Source: Oligella sp050920755
GTDB taxonomy: Bacteria > Pseudomonadota > Gammaproteobacteria > Burkholderiales > Burkholderiaceae_B
Assembly: GCF_050920755.1 (NCBI RefSeq)
Contig: NZ_CP158480.1
Location: 372,001 to 436,000, forward strand
Reading direction: 5' to 3'
Length of the DNA: 64,000 nucleotides
Shown here: piece by piece, positions 26,804 through 34,379 of the stretch
Position numbering within the stretch: the first letter of the stretch is position 1
Layout: every line of letters begins with the position of its first letter
Made by a program: the position numbers and the translations under genes
Notes under the pieces: model-generated
The model's input: the letters and a program-made list of their open reading frames with translations, nothing else
Told to the model about the DNA's origin: nothing
Database searches by the model: none

Positions 26804-27495
26804 CCATCAGTCAAAAAGCGATTGATTCGATTATAGATGACTTAAATTACATTAAGAAGAAGTACAGTGATGTCACCATCGGTGAGAAGCCGGATGCGGC
26901 GTTTATAGCGCAGTACCGTTCGGTGCTGCCGGAGGTCTTGTTTTATATTTGGGATAAGATCGGCTTTGCGTCTTTCGAGCAGGGAGGTTATCACTTTGTG
27001 AATCCCATGGACTATGCAGATATTTTAACGCAGTGCTTGGAAGGTACAGGCTTGGCAGAGATAGATGATTTTATCGTGGTAGGTCGCGATGCCTTTGGGG
27101 AATTACAGGTGATAGGCACACACACTAAATCACGATTAACCATTGACATGGAGTATTTACGCATCTTTCCGAGTATCGACCGGCGGGTCAAAGATGATTC
27201 GATGATCGCAATACAGTTTTTTGGGCAGTTAAGCGGTTTTAATTCCGATCTTAAAAATGACGCTTCTTTTATCGAGCAACTAGCATATTGTCAGCGTGAG
27301 TTTGGACCGTTGCAGTCGCATGACGTCTATGGTTTAGCGCCGCATCCGATATTGGGCGGAGGTAAGCCGAGTATTAAGCATCGCTTTAAGACGGAAGTGA
27401 TTCCCTATTTGAACATGGTGTCGCAGTTGAATGAGTTCGAAGTGATGATGGATATTGTGCAGTACGCTAAATCCGTGGGCGCGATGCCGGAATAG
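26800..27495 (+). CDS. Immunity protein with GAD-like and DUF1851 domains
   Basis: A 231-residue protein that I assign as the cognate immunity factor (Tdi-like). The N-terminal GAD-like domain includes FIAQYRSVLPEVLFYIWDKIGFASF and the GGYHFVNPMDY block, and the C-terminal half resembles DUF1851 (VVGRDAFGELQVIGTHTKS). Start ATG 26800 is preceded by TTGGAGG with 7-base spacing and overlaps the toxin stop as ATGA, so translation is coupled. A TTG two codons upstream is less likely. GAD-like/DUF1851 proteins are known partners of Ntox15 Tde nucleases. Confidence 0.82.
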   Translation: MTISQKAIDSIIDDLNYIKKKYSDVTIGEKPDAAFIAQYRSVLPEVLFYIWDKIGFASFEQGGYHFVNPMDYADILTQCLEGTGLAEIDDFIVVGRDAFGELQVIGTHTKSRLTIDMEYLRIFPSIDRRVKDDSMIAIQFFGQLSGFNSDLKNDASFIEQLAYCQREFGPLQSHDVYGLAPHPILGGGKPSIKHRFKTEVIPYLNMVSQLNEFEVMMDIVQYAKSVGAMPE

Positions 27496-27621
27496 GCGAG
27501 GAGCGGGAACCACCTCCTACCTCCTGTATCGTCACTTTTTTCGGGACACCCTGACACTTCCTTATAAGTCAATAACTTAGTATTAAGTAGAGACGTTTTA
27601 GGGTGTCCCGGGTGTCTCGTT

Positions 27622-27948
27622 ATGTCCGTTCGTGAGAAGAAAAATAAGTCAGGATCCGTTAGTATTCAAGTAGTTAGCAAGAAAAACGGCACCTACAAAG
27701 TGCTGAAATCGATCGGTTGCGCCACAACGCGTCCGGACATTGAACGATTTAAATTAGAAGCAGAGCAATACATTGAAGACAACAAGCCTCAATTAAGTTT
27801 TGACTTTGAGTTCACTCGTGCCGAGGAAGATGAGCAAGCCGTCACGGTGGTCTCGTCACTGCATAACAATAAAATACACGTGATTGGTCCGGAGCTTATC
27901 TTTGGAAACCCGGACTATGTATCCAATTCAAATGGAGCTACCCAATAG
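27622..27948 (+). pseudogene. Truncated IS1634-like transposase (N-terminal part)
   Basis: 108 codons starting MSVREKKNKSGSVSIQVVSK match the N-terminal domain of IS1634/IS4-like transposases (R-K-K-NKSG-S-x-S-V-QV, then LKSIGCA and YIEDNK). The frame runs to NNKIHVIGPELIFG and then degenerates. From about 27931 a different frame reads IQMELPNSKKRQTILPGMDE to a stop at 28037-28039, which looks like the C-terminal tail of the same transposase. A large internal deletion joined the two out of frame. The DDE core is absent. Confidence 0.7.
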
Positions 27949-28049
27949 CAAAAAACGTCAAACGATCCTGCCGGGTATGGATGAACAGCAGCAAGAATTA
28001 CTCAAAATCAGCGAAAAGCATTTTGGGGAGCCCCAATGAGGAAAACAGG

Positions 28050-28102
28050 AGTTGCGCTATTATGTAATTGACAGCATGACGGGCTCTGTAAATGTCTTTT
28101 TT
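28050..28102 (+). repeat. Right copy of 53-bp direct repeat flanking the T6SS module
   Basis: It matches 21982-22034 at 47 of 53 positions, same orientation. It begins 10 bases after the stop of the transposase-like tail. Confidence 0.8.
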
Positions 28103-28313
28103 TATCAACAAGCCGGGATTATTTCAAATTAATAACAATTCATTACTGTTGCAAATTACAATATCTTTTAATACTTTAAAATTCCTTTAACTGTTAGACT
28201 AGCGGCTCACAGGGTATAGGTTTTAAGAAGTAGCGAGCTTCAAAGGCTCTTTTCTTTAAAAGCCTATCGGCCTCTTGAAGTGATTTAATTATTCATTTTT
28301 ATAGTAGAACGTT
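28103..28313 (+). other. Leader region of the polysaccharide operon
   Basis: AT-rich sequence without a credible gene. It holds a weak promoter-like stretch (TTGCAA then TACTTT with 17-base spacing, starting near 28150). GAAGTAGCGAGCTTC at 28227-28241 could form a small hairpin and resembles the RfaH ops element core (GTAGCGxG). A hairpin near 28244-28263 (AGGCT/AGCCT) follows. None of these is certain. Confidence 0.35.
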
Positions 28314-29432
28314 GTGACTGACGCTTGGCAATATCTTTTGATTTGTATTGTGGCTTTCTCGGTAGGCGGCTTGATTATCGCTTCCGAGCGTTGGCATGGG
28401 CGCTTTACCGGTGATTCGGATTTGGATAAGCCCCAAGCCTCGCATGTGCGCTCCACGCCGCGTATTGGCGGTTTGGCGGTTTTTGCGGGCACTTTAGCCG
28501 GTTTGTTGGTTCTAGGTAAGCCGGACAATACGACCCTTAACTGGTTTTGGCCGGCCTTATTCGTGGCGGCGATGCCTGTTTTTGTGGCCGGTATTTTAGA
28601 GGATATTACCAAGGACATTGGCGCCGGTAAGCGTTTGTTAGCGGCATTTGCTTCGGCTGCCATAGCTTGGTGGTTTTTTGGCGGTGTCTCCCGCGTCGGT
28701 TTTGAATGGTTTGACTGGGTGCTTAGCTTTTGGCCTGTTTCATTACTATTTACCATGGTGGCGGTCGGGGGCTGTACCCATGCCATGAATTTAATTGACG
28801 GCATGAATGGTCTTGCCGGTATGGTTTCTTGCTTAATTGCGATTTCACTGGCGTTGGTGGCTTATCAGGTCAATGATATGGCGATTTTTGTGATCGCTTT
28901 AGCGATGGCTTCCGCAGTGATGGGCTTTTTGGTGTGGAACTTCCCCTTTGGGCGTGTGTTCTTAGGTGATGGTGGCGCTTATTTTATCGGCTTTATGTTG
29001 GCTGAATTGGCGGTGCAGTTGGTAGCGCGTAACCCTTCCGTGTCACCTTTTTATGCGATTGCGGTGTTGTTTTATCCGGTTTTTGAAACGATGTTTTCAA
29101 TTTGGCGCCGTCGCTTTATCCGTAAGGTACGGGTGGATCAGCCGGACGCATTGCATTTGCATCAATTGATTTTCCGTCGCTTAGTGAGAGTGACGTTTAG
29201 TCGTGACAGTCGCGATAGTGTGCCTGCGCTGTGTAATGCCTTAACCTCACCTTATTTGTGGGTGCTGTGTTTAATCGGTTTAGTGCCCGCCACTATATTC
29301 TGGGACAACGCATGGTTCCTCTGTTTATCTATGTTTATGTTCTCAGTTTTATATTTATGGTTGTATACGCGTTTAGTGAATTGGCGTTGTCCGCGCTGGT
29401 TGCTGTTACCCTCTGTGTTTAATCGCAGATAA
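28314..29432 (+). CDS. WecA/MraY-family undecaprenyl-phosphate sugar-1-phosphate transferase
   Basis: A 372-residue polytopic membrane enzyme that starts glycan assembly by transferring a HexNAc-1-phosphate to undecaprenyl phosphate. About ten hydrophobic helices are seen. The family motifs are the Asp-rich MNLIDGMNGLAGM, the magnesium-site FLGDGGAYFIGF, and the cytoplasmic HLHQLIFRR loop typical of WecA/WbpL-type enzymes. The start is GTG at 28314. It is the first gene of a same-strand cluster with tviB- and tviC-like genes, so it most likely initiates the O-antigen or capsule unit. Confidence 0.88.
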   Translation: MTDAWQYLLICIVAFSVGGLIIASERWHGRFTGDSDLDKPQASHVRSTPRIGGLAVFAGTLAGLLVLGKPDNTTLNWFWPALFVAAMPVFVAGILEDITKDIGAGKRLLAAFASAAIAWWFFGGVSRVGFEWFDWVLSFWPVSLLFTMVAVGGCTHAMNLIDGMNGLAGMVSCLIAISLALVAYQVNDMAIFVIALAMASAVMGFLVWNFPFGRVFLGDGGAYFIGFMLAELAVQLVARNPSVSPFYAIAVLFYPVFETMFSIWRRRFIRKVRVDQPDALHLHQLIFRRLVRVTFSRDSRDSVPALCNALTSPYLWVLCLIGLVPATIFWDNAWFLCLSMFMFSVLYLWLYTRLVNWRCPRWLLLPSVFNRR

Positions 29433-29486
29433 GCGTAGATTAGTGCAGATAAGTATTATTTATGATTGAATTATTAGGAGTTTGCC

Positions 29487-30761
29487 TTGAAGTTGGAAGA
29501 TATTAAACTGGCAGTGATTGGTCTGGGTTATGTGGGTCTGCCGCTTGCCGTTGAGTTTGGTAAAAAGCGTTCAGTCATTGGTTTTGATATTAACCGTCAA
29601 CGCGTTGAGGAGTTAAAAGGCGGCCATGACCATACGCTTGAAGTGGATTCTCAGGACTTGGCGGCGGCAACGCATTTGCGTTATTCCTATGATCCTGAGG
29701 AATTGCGTGAGGCAAATGTGTTTATCGTGACGGTTCCGACGCCGATTGATGCTTATAAACGCCCCGATTTAAGCCCATTAATTAAAGCTTCCGAGATGTT
29801 GGGTAAGGTGTTGAATCAGGGTGATATTGTGATTTACGAATCAACTGTTTACCCGGGCGCCACTGAGGATGATTGTGTGCCGGTATTGGAGCAGTTTTCC
29901 GGTCTTAAGTTTAATCAGGACTTCTTTGCTGGCTATAGTCCGGAGCGTATTAATCCCGGCGACAAGGATCGTCGTGTGTCCAAAATTGTTAAAGTAACAT
30001 CCGGTTCTACGCCTGAAGTTGCCGACTTGGTAGATGAGCTTTATCAGCAAATTATTACTGTCGGTACGCATAAAGCGCCTAGTATTAAGGTAGCTGAAGC
30101 GGCTAAGGTCATTGAAAATACGCAGCGTGATGTGAATATTGCCTTGATTAATGAATTGGCGATTATTTTTAATCGTATGGGTATTGATACCGAAGCGGTG
30201 CTTAAAGCTGCCGGTACCAAGTGGAACTTCTTGCCTTTCCGTCCCGGTTTGGTCGGTGGTCATTGTATTGGCGTGGATCCTTATTATTTAACGCATAAGG
30301 CGCAGTCCATCGGTTACCATCCCGAGATTGTTTTGGCGGGTCGTCGTCTTAATGACAGTATGGGGACTTATGTCGTGGCGCAGTTGATTAAAGCCATGAC
30401 TAAAGCGCGTATTCAGGTGCAAAATTCACGTGTGTTAGTGATGGGTTTGACTTTTAAGGAAAATTGCCCGGATCTGCGTAACACTCGTGTGGTTGATATT
30501 ATCCATGAGTTGGCTGAGTACAATATTAACGTCGATGTCTATGATCCTTGGGTAGATCCGGAAGAGTGTGAGCGTGAATACGGTATTAAGCCGATCCAAA
30601 CACTGGAAGAGGGCGTTTATGATGCGATCATTCTTGCCGTGGCGCATCATCAGTTTAAAGACATGGGTGCGGCTAAAATCCACGCCACCGGTAAGCCCGC
30701 GCACGTGTTGTATGATCTGAAGTATCTTTTTGATGAGTCTGAGACCGATTTGCGTCTATAA
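29487..30761 (+). CDS. tviB: UDP-N-acetylglucosamine 6-dehydrogenase, TviB/WbpA type
   Basis: It oxidises UDP-GlcNAc (or UDP-GalNAc) at C6 to the uronic acid using two NAD+. The 424 residues closely follow Vi-antigen TviB: VIGLGYVGLPLAVEFGK at the N-terminus, STVYPGATE, the ENTQRDVNIALINELA helix and the catalytic Cys in LVGGHCIGVDPYYLTHK. The C-terminal FKENCPDLRNTR block completes the substrate domain. The start is TTG at 29487 with AGGAG six bases before it. Together with the downstream epimerase it gives UDP-GalNAcA. Confidence 0.9.
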   Translation: MKLEDIKLAVIGLGYVGLPLAVEFGKKRSVIGFDINRQRVEELKGGHDHTLEVDSQDLAAATHLRYSYDPEELREANVFIVTVPTPIDAYKRPDLSPLIKASEMLGKVLNQGDIVIYESTVYPGATEDDCVPVLEQFSGLKFNQDFFAGYSPERINPGDKDRRVSKIVKVTSGSTPEVADLVDELYQQIITVGTHKAPSIKVAEAAKVIENTQRDVNIALINELAIIFNRMGIDTEAVLKAAGTKWNFLPFRPGLVGGHCIGVDPYYLTHKAQSIGYHPEIVLAGRRLNDSMGTYVVAQLIKAMTKARIQVQNSRVLVMGLTFKENCPDLRNTRVVDIIHELAEYNINVDVYDPWVDPEECEREYGIKPIQTLEEGVYDAIILAVAHHQFKDMGAAKIHATGKPAHVLYDLKYLFDESETDLRL

Positions 30762-30787
30762 AATCAGTTTTTAATTTAAAAGTATTT

Positions 30788-31813
30788 ATGAGCACTAAAT
30801 TTGAAGAAGTAAAGCAGCAACTCCTGGCACAACCAAAAACCTGGTTAGTCACGGGTTGCGCCGGCTTTATCGGCTCTAATTTATTGGAGTTTTTATTAAA
30901 GCATAATCAAAAGGTGGTGGGCCTGGATAATTTTTCCACCGGCTTTCAGCATAATCTTGACGAGGTGCAAAGCCAAGTGACGCCGGAGCAATGGGCGAAG
31001 TTTTGCTTTATTGAGGGCGATATCCGCAATTTGGAAACGTGCCGCGAGGCGCTTAAGGGGGTGGAGTATGTCTCCCATCAGGCGGCCCTGGGTTCGGTGC
31101 CACGCTCATTAAATGACCCCATTACAACGAATGCTGTCAATATTGACGGCTTTTTAAATATGATGGTGGCGGCTCGTGACGAGGGCGTGAAGTCCTTTGT
31201 TTTTGCAGCCTCCAGTTCTACTTATGGCGATCATCCGACGCTGCCTAAGCAGGAGCCGATTATCGGCAACCCTTTATCACCTTATGCGGTGACTAAGTAT
31301 GTGAATGAGCTATATGCGCGTGTTTTTGCACTGAACTATGGCTTTAAGTCTATCGGTCTGCGCTATTTTAATGTTTTCGGTAAGCGTCAAACGCCGGATG
31401 GCGCCTATGCGGCAGTGATTCCTAAGTGGACCGCAGCGATGATCCATGGCGAGGAAGTGATTATTAACGGTGACGGTGAGACCAGTCGCGACTTTTGTTA
31501 TATCGATAATACGGTACAGGCAAATATCCTCAGTGCCTTACAAATGCCGGAGTCGGGTTTTGAGGTTTACAATGTAGCCTTAAATCACCGTACTTCACTC
31601 AACCAGCTGTTCGGCTTTTTACAAGAGCTATTGGCGGAAAATGGCATTCATTACGAGCAAGCGGCTATTCACAAGGATTTTAGAGCGGGCGATGTACGTC
31701 ATTCTCAAGCCGATATTTCAAAAATCAGCGAGCAGCTGGCTTATCAGCCCACACACAGCATTAGAGAAGGTTTAGCTGAGGCCATGCCGTGGTACATTAA
31801 TTTTCTGAAATAA
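30788..31813 (+). CDS. tviC: UDP-N-acetylglucosamine(uronate) 4-epimerase, TviC/WbpP type
   Basis: An extended SDR epimerase of 341 residues. The cofactor motif GCAGFIGSNLLE, the HQAALGSVPRSL block, AASSSTYGDHPTLPK and the catalytic Tyr/Lys in SPYAVTKYVNE are present. The wording follows TviC/WbpP, which invert C4 of UDP-GlcNAcA or UDP-GlcNAc. It lies 26 bases after tviB, reproducing the Vi-antigen sugar-nucleotide pair. Confidence 0.9.
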   Translation: MSTKFEEVKQQLLAQPKTWLVTGCAGFIGSNLLEFLLKHNQKVVGLDNFSTGFQHNLDEVQSQVTPEQWAKFCFIEGDIRNLETCREALKGVEYVSHQAALGSVPRSLNDPITTNAVNIDGFLNMMVAARDEGVKSFVFAASSSTYGDHPTLPKQEPIIGNPLSPYAVTKYVNELYARVFALNYGFKSIGLRYFNVFGKRQTPDGAYAAVIPKWTAAMIHGEEVIINGDGETSRDFCYIDNTVQANILSALQMPESGFEVYNVALNHRTSLNQLFGFLQELLAENGIHYEQAAIHKDFRAGDVRHSQADISKISEQLAYQPTHSIREGLAEAMPWYINFLK

Positions 31814-31816
31814 GTC

Positions 31817-33163
31817 GTGTTGTTTAAACGTCTTAAAGCACTGGACGGAGACCACCTGCGAATTGCCAAAGGGGCTTTGCGGGTGGCTTTTTTCTTGTTT
31901 ATCGGGAAAATAGCCGGCGCACTAAAGGAAATGGCGGTGGCTAATCGCTATGGGGTCAGTGATGTGGTGGATGCCTATCAGTTCACCATGACCATGAGTA
32001 GCTGGCTACCGACCACCTTAGTGGGTGTTTTTTCTATTGTGCTGATTCCAAGTTTTGTCAAGCTGCGTCATGATTCCGAAGCAGAACAGCATCGCTTTAT
32101 TTCGCAGAGTGAGGGCATATTATTACTGCTTGGCGTGTTGCTGAGCGGCTTAACCTTTTACTTATGGCCTTGGGTGCTGGAAAATGCGGCAGAGGGCTTT
32201 AGTGAGGAGACTAAAGCGCTTAGCCAAACCATGATTTACGGCTTTGCGCCCACGGTGGTGATGATTCTGTTAATCGGGCTCAGTATGTCTCGACTGAGAG
32301 CGCGTGAAAGACATATTAATACCTTACTCGATAGTTTACCGGCGCTTTTTATTCTGTTGTGGATTCTGCTGAGTCCCGGAGATACTTCGGTGATGCCACT
32401 ATTATGTGGTACCTTGATTGGCTATTTGGTGCAGACGCTGATTTTGCAGGTTTTGGCAGCGCGGGCTGAGCCCAATCGCCCTTGGTTTAAGCCTTCGATC
32501 AGCCTTTCTTCTCCTTACTGGTCTGCCGTTATCAGTGCTGCCGGGGTGATGTTAGTCGGGCAAGTTGCTATGAGCTTTGTTGGGCCATTGGATCAGATGA
32601 TTGCAGCTAAACTCGGTGAAAATGCCAATGCGACTTTAGGCTATGCGGCGCGTGTTCTGTCATTAATTATCGGCTTGGGTGCGGCATCCGTAGGGCGTGC
32701 CGCCTTGCCGGTGTTGGCCGATGTACAGGCGCAGGGGGAGTATGCTAAAGCCCGTTCAATGGCCTTAAAATGGGCTCTGGGTATGATGGCTGCCGGTGTG
32801 TTGGTGGTGGCGTTGTTGTGGGTATTGAGTCCTTGGTTGGTGCAGTTGTTATTCCAGCGCGGTGCTTTTAGTGCGGAAAATACGGCCAGTGTCACTTCTG
32901 TGATGCGTTATGGCTTATTGCAATTACCTTTTTATTTCGGCGTGTTGATTTTAGTTCAATTAATGGCCAGTCAAAATCGTTATACTTTGATGGCAGCCAT
33001 CGCTGTGGCAAATTTTGCGTTGAAAGCCTTATTAAGCTATTATTTGGCCCCGATTATGGGGGCTGAGGGGATTATGTTGGCCACCGCAATGATGTATTTG
33101 CTTTCTTTTAGCTGTTATTTTGTGGCGGTCACGGTGATTAAGCCCGGATTTGTGAAAATCTGA
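31817..33163 (+). CDS. MurJ/MviN-like lipid-linked oligosaccharide flippase
   Basis: A 448-residue membrane protein with about 12-14 hydrophobic helices, of the MOP exporter superfamily. The N-terminus (GKIAGALKEMAVANRYG, DAYQFTMTM) is MurJ-like rather than classical Wzx. It lies inside the glycan cluster, 3 bases after tviC, starting with GTG at 31817. The parsimonious role is to flip the undecaprenyl-linked repeat unit made by its neighbours. A second housekeeping MurJ would be expected elsewhere. Confidence 0.82.
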   Translation: MLFKRLKALDGDHLRIAKGALRVAFFLFIGKIAGALKEMAVANRYGVSDVVDAYQFTMTMSSWLPTTLVGVFSIVLIPSFVKLRHDSEAEQHRFISQSEGILLLLGVLLSGLTFYLWPWVLENAAEGFSEETKALSQTMIYGFAPTVVMILLIGLSMSRLRARERHINTLLDSLPALFILLWILLSPGDTSVMPLLCGTLIGYLVQTLILQVLAARAEPNRPWFKPSISLSSPYWSAVISAAGVMLVGQVAMSFVGPLDQMIAAKLGENANATLGYAARVLSLIIGLGAASVGRAALPVLADVQAQGEYAKARSMALKWALGMMAAGVLVVALLWVLSPWLVQLLFQRGAFSAENTASVTSVMRYGLLQLPFYFGVLILVQLMASQNRYTLMAAIAVANFALKALLSYYLAPIMGAEGIMLATAMMYLLSFSCYFVAVTVIKPGFVKI

Positions 33164-33243
33164 AACTTATAGCTATTGTGATAGCTAAGTTTTGTTAAAT
33201 TACTTAAAATTATGGTGAGCTTGCTTAAATTCCAACAGGTTAT

Positions 33244-34368
33244 ATGTTAAGTAATCAATCAAATAGTCGCATCCTTCTTTATATTCCCTCTTTGCGTGGT
33301 GGGGGTGCGGAGCGTGTCGCTGTTGAGTTGGCAAGGCGCTGGGTCTACGATGGGCATGAGGTGATTGTATTGACCCAGTCGGAACCTTCTACCGATGTTT
33401 ATCAATTAGATGCCCGAGTACAGCGCGTCAGTTTAAATACTTTCGCTAAGAGCGGTTTTTTTGCTCATTTAACTCAGATTAGACGTTTACGACGAGAGCT
33501 GAAGCGCTATCGTCCTGACTTGCTGGTGTCTTTTATGACTTCGGCATCAGTCTTTGCCATTATTGCAGCGATGGGTTTGCCTTGTAAGGTGATTGTGACT
33601 GAGCATGCCTATCCTCCTTTTCAAAAGCTCTCAAAGAGCTGGCAGCGTCTCAGAAAGCTTTTTTATCCTAAAGCTGATCGGGTCGTGACCTTAACGCAAG
33701 CGACCGCTGATTATTTAAAAAAAGACATTCCCAAAGCGTCCTTCAGCGTGATTCCAAATGCTGTTCAATGGCCTTTGGAGCAGCATGAGCCGGAGATTCA
33801 AATGCCTAAGGCGGAGGGTAAAAAATGGCTCTTAGCGGTAGGTCGTTTGCAGCCTGTTAAAGGCTTTGATTTATTGATTGAAAGCTTTGCTAAATTTGCC
33901 GATGCTTATCCTCAGTGGGATTTATTGATTTTAGGCGAGGGTCCTGAACGTGATAATTTAGCCCTGCAGATCGAACGCGCGGGCTTACAGCAACGTGCGT
34001 TTTTGGTGGGCCGTGTCGGTAATATGCAATGGTGGTATAACAACGCGGATTTATTCGTGTTGAGCTCGCGCTCCGAGGGTTTGTCTAATAGTCTGCAGGA
34101 GGCGATGTCCTGTGGCTTACCTTGTGTGGCCTATGACTGTGATGTGGGGCCACGGGAGTTGATTCGTCATGATATTGACGGTTATTTAGTGCAACAGAGC
34201 GAGTCTGTTGATGCTTTAAAAGACAGCATTATCCATTTGATTAATGATCCTGAGCGCATGGAGAATTATGCCAAGCGTGCCGTGGATATGCGTGACCGCT
34301 ATAGTATGCGCCGCATCAGCGGCATGTGGAATAAGCTTTTCCAAGAAATCTTACCGGACAAAATCTGA
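33244..34368 (+). CDS. Glycosyltransferase family 4 protein
   Basis: A 374-residue GT-B enzyme. The N-terminal LRGGGAERVAVELAR is typical of GT4 transferases, and the C-terminal domain has LAVGRLQPVKGFDLLIE and the Ex7E-type SEGLSNSLQEAMSCGLP. It should add one sugar to the growing lipid-linked unit; the donor (possibly a GalNAcA-type sugar) cannot be read from sequence. It is the first of three consecutive glycosyltransferase genes. Confidence 0.88.
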   Translation: MLSNQSNSRILLYIPSLRGGGAERVAVELARRWVYDGHEVIVLTQSEPSTDVYQLDARVQRVSLNTFAKSGFFAHLTQIRRLRRELKRYRPDLLVSFMTSASVFAIIAAMGLPCKVIVTEHAYPPFQKLSKSWQRLRKLFYPKADRVVTLTQATADYLKKDIPKASFSVIPNAVQWPLEQHEPEIQMPKAEGKKWLLAVGRLQPVKGFDLLIESFAKFADAYPQWDLLILGEGPERDNLALQIERAGLQQRAFLVGRVGNMQWWYNNADLFVLSSRSEGLSNSLQEAMSCGLPCVAYDCDVGPRELIRHDIDGYLVQQSESVDALKDSIIHLINDPERMENYAKRAVDMRDRYSMRRISGMWNKLFQEILPDKI

Positions 34369-34379
34369 AAGGCCATCTG

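Larger units (their letters stand above)
27525..28102 (+). mobile_element. Internally deleted IS1634-like element
   Basis: It contains a 5' region with an 11-bp inverted repeat (CGGGACACCCT at 27542-27552, AGGGTGTCCCG at 27600-27610), a transposase N-terminus, a transposase-like C-terminal tail in another frame (ending 28039), and the right copy of the 53-bp repeat. The catalytic core is missing, so the element cannot move by itself. Outer ends are inferred from similarity with the left remnant. Confidence 0.6.
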
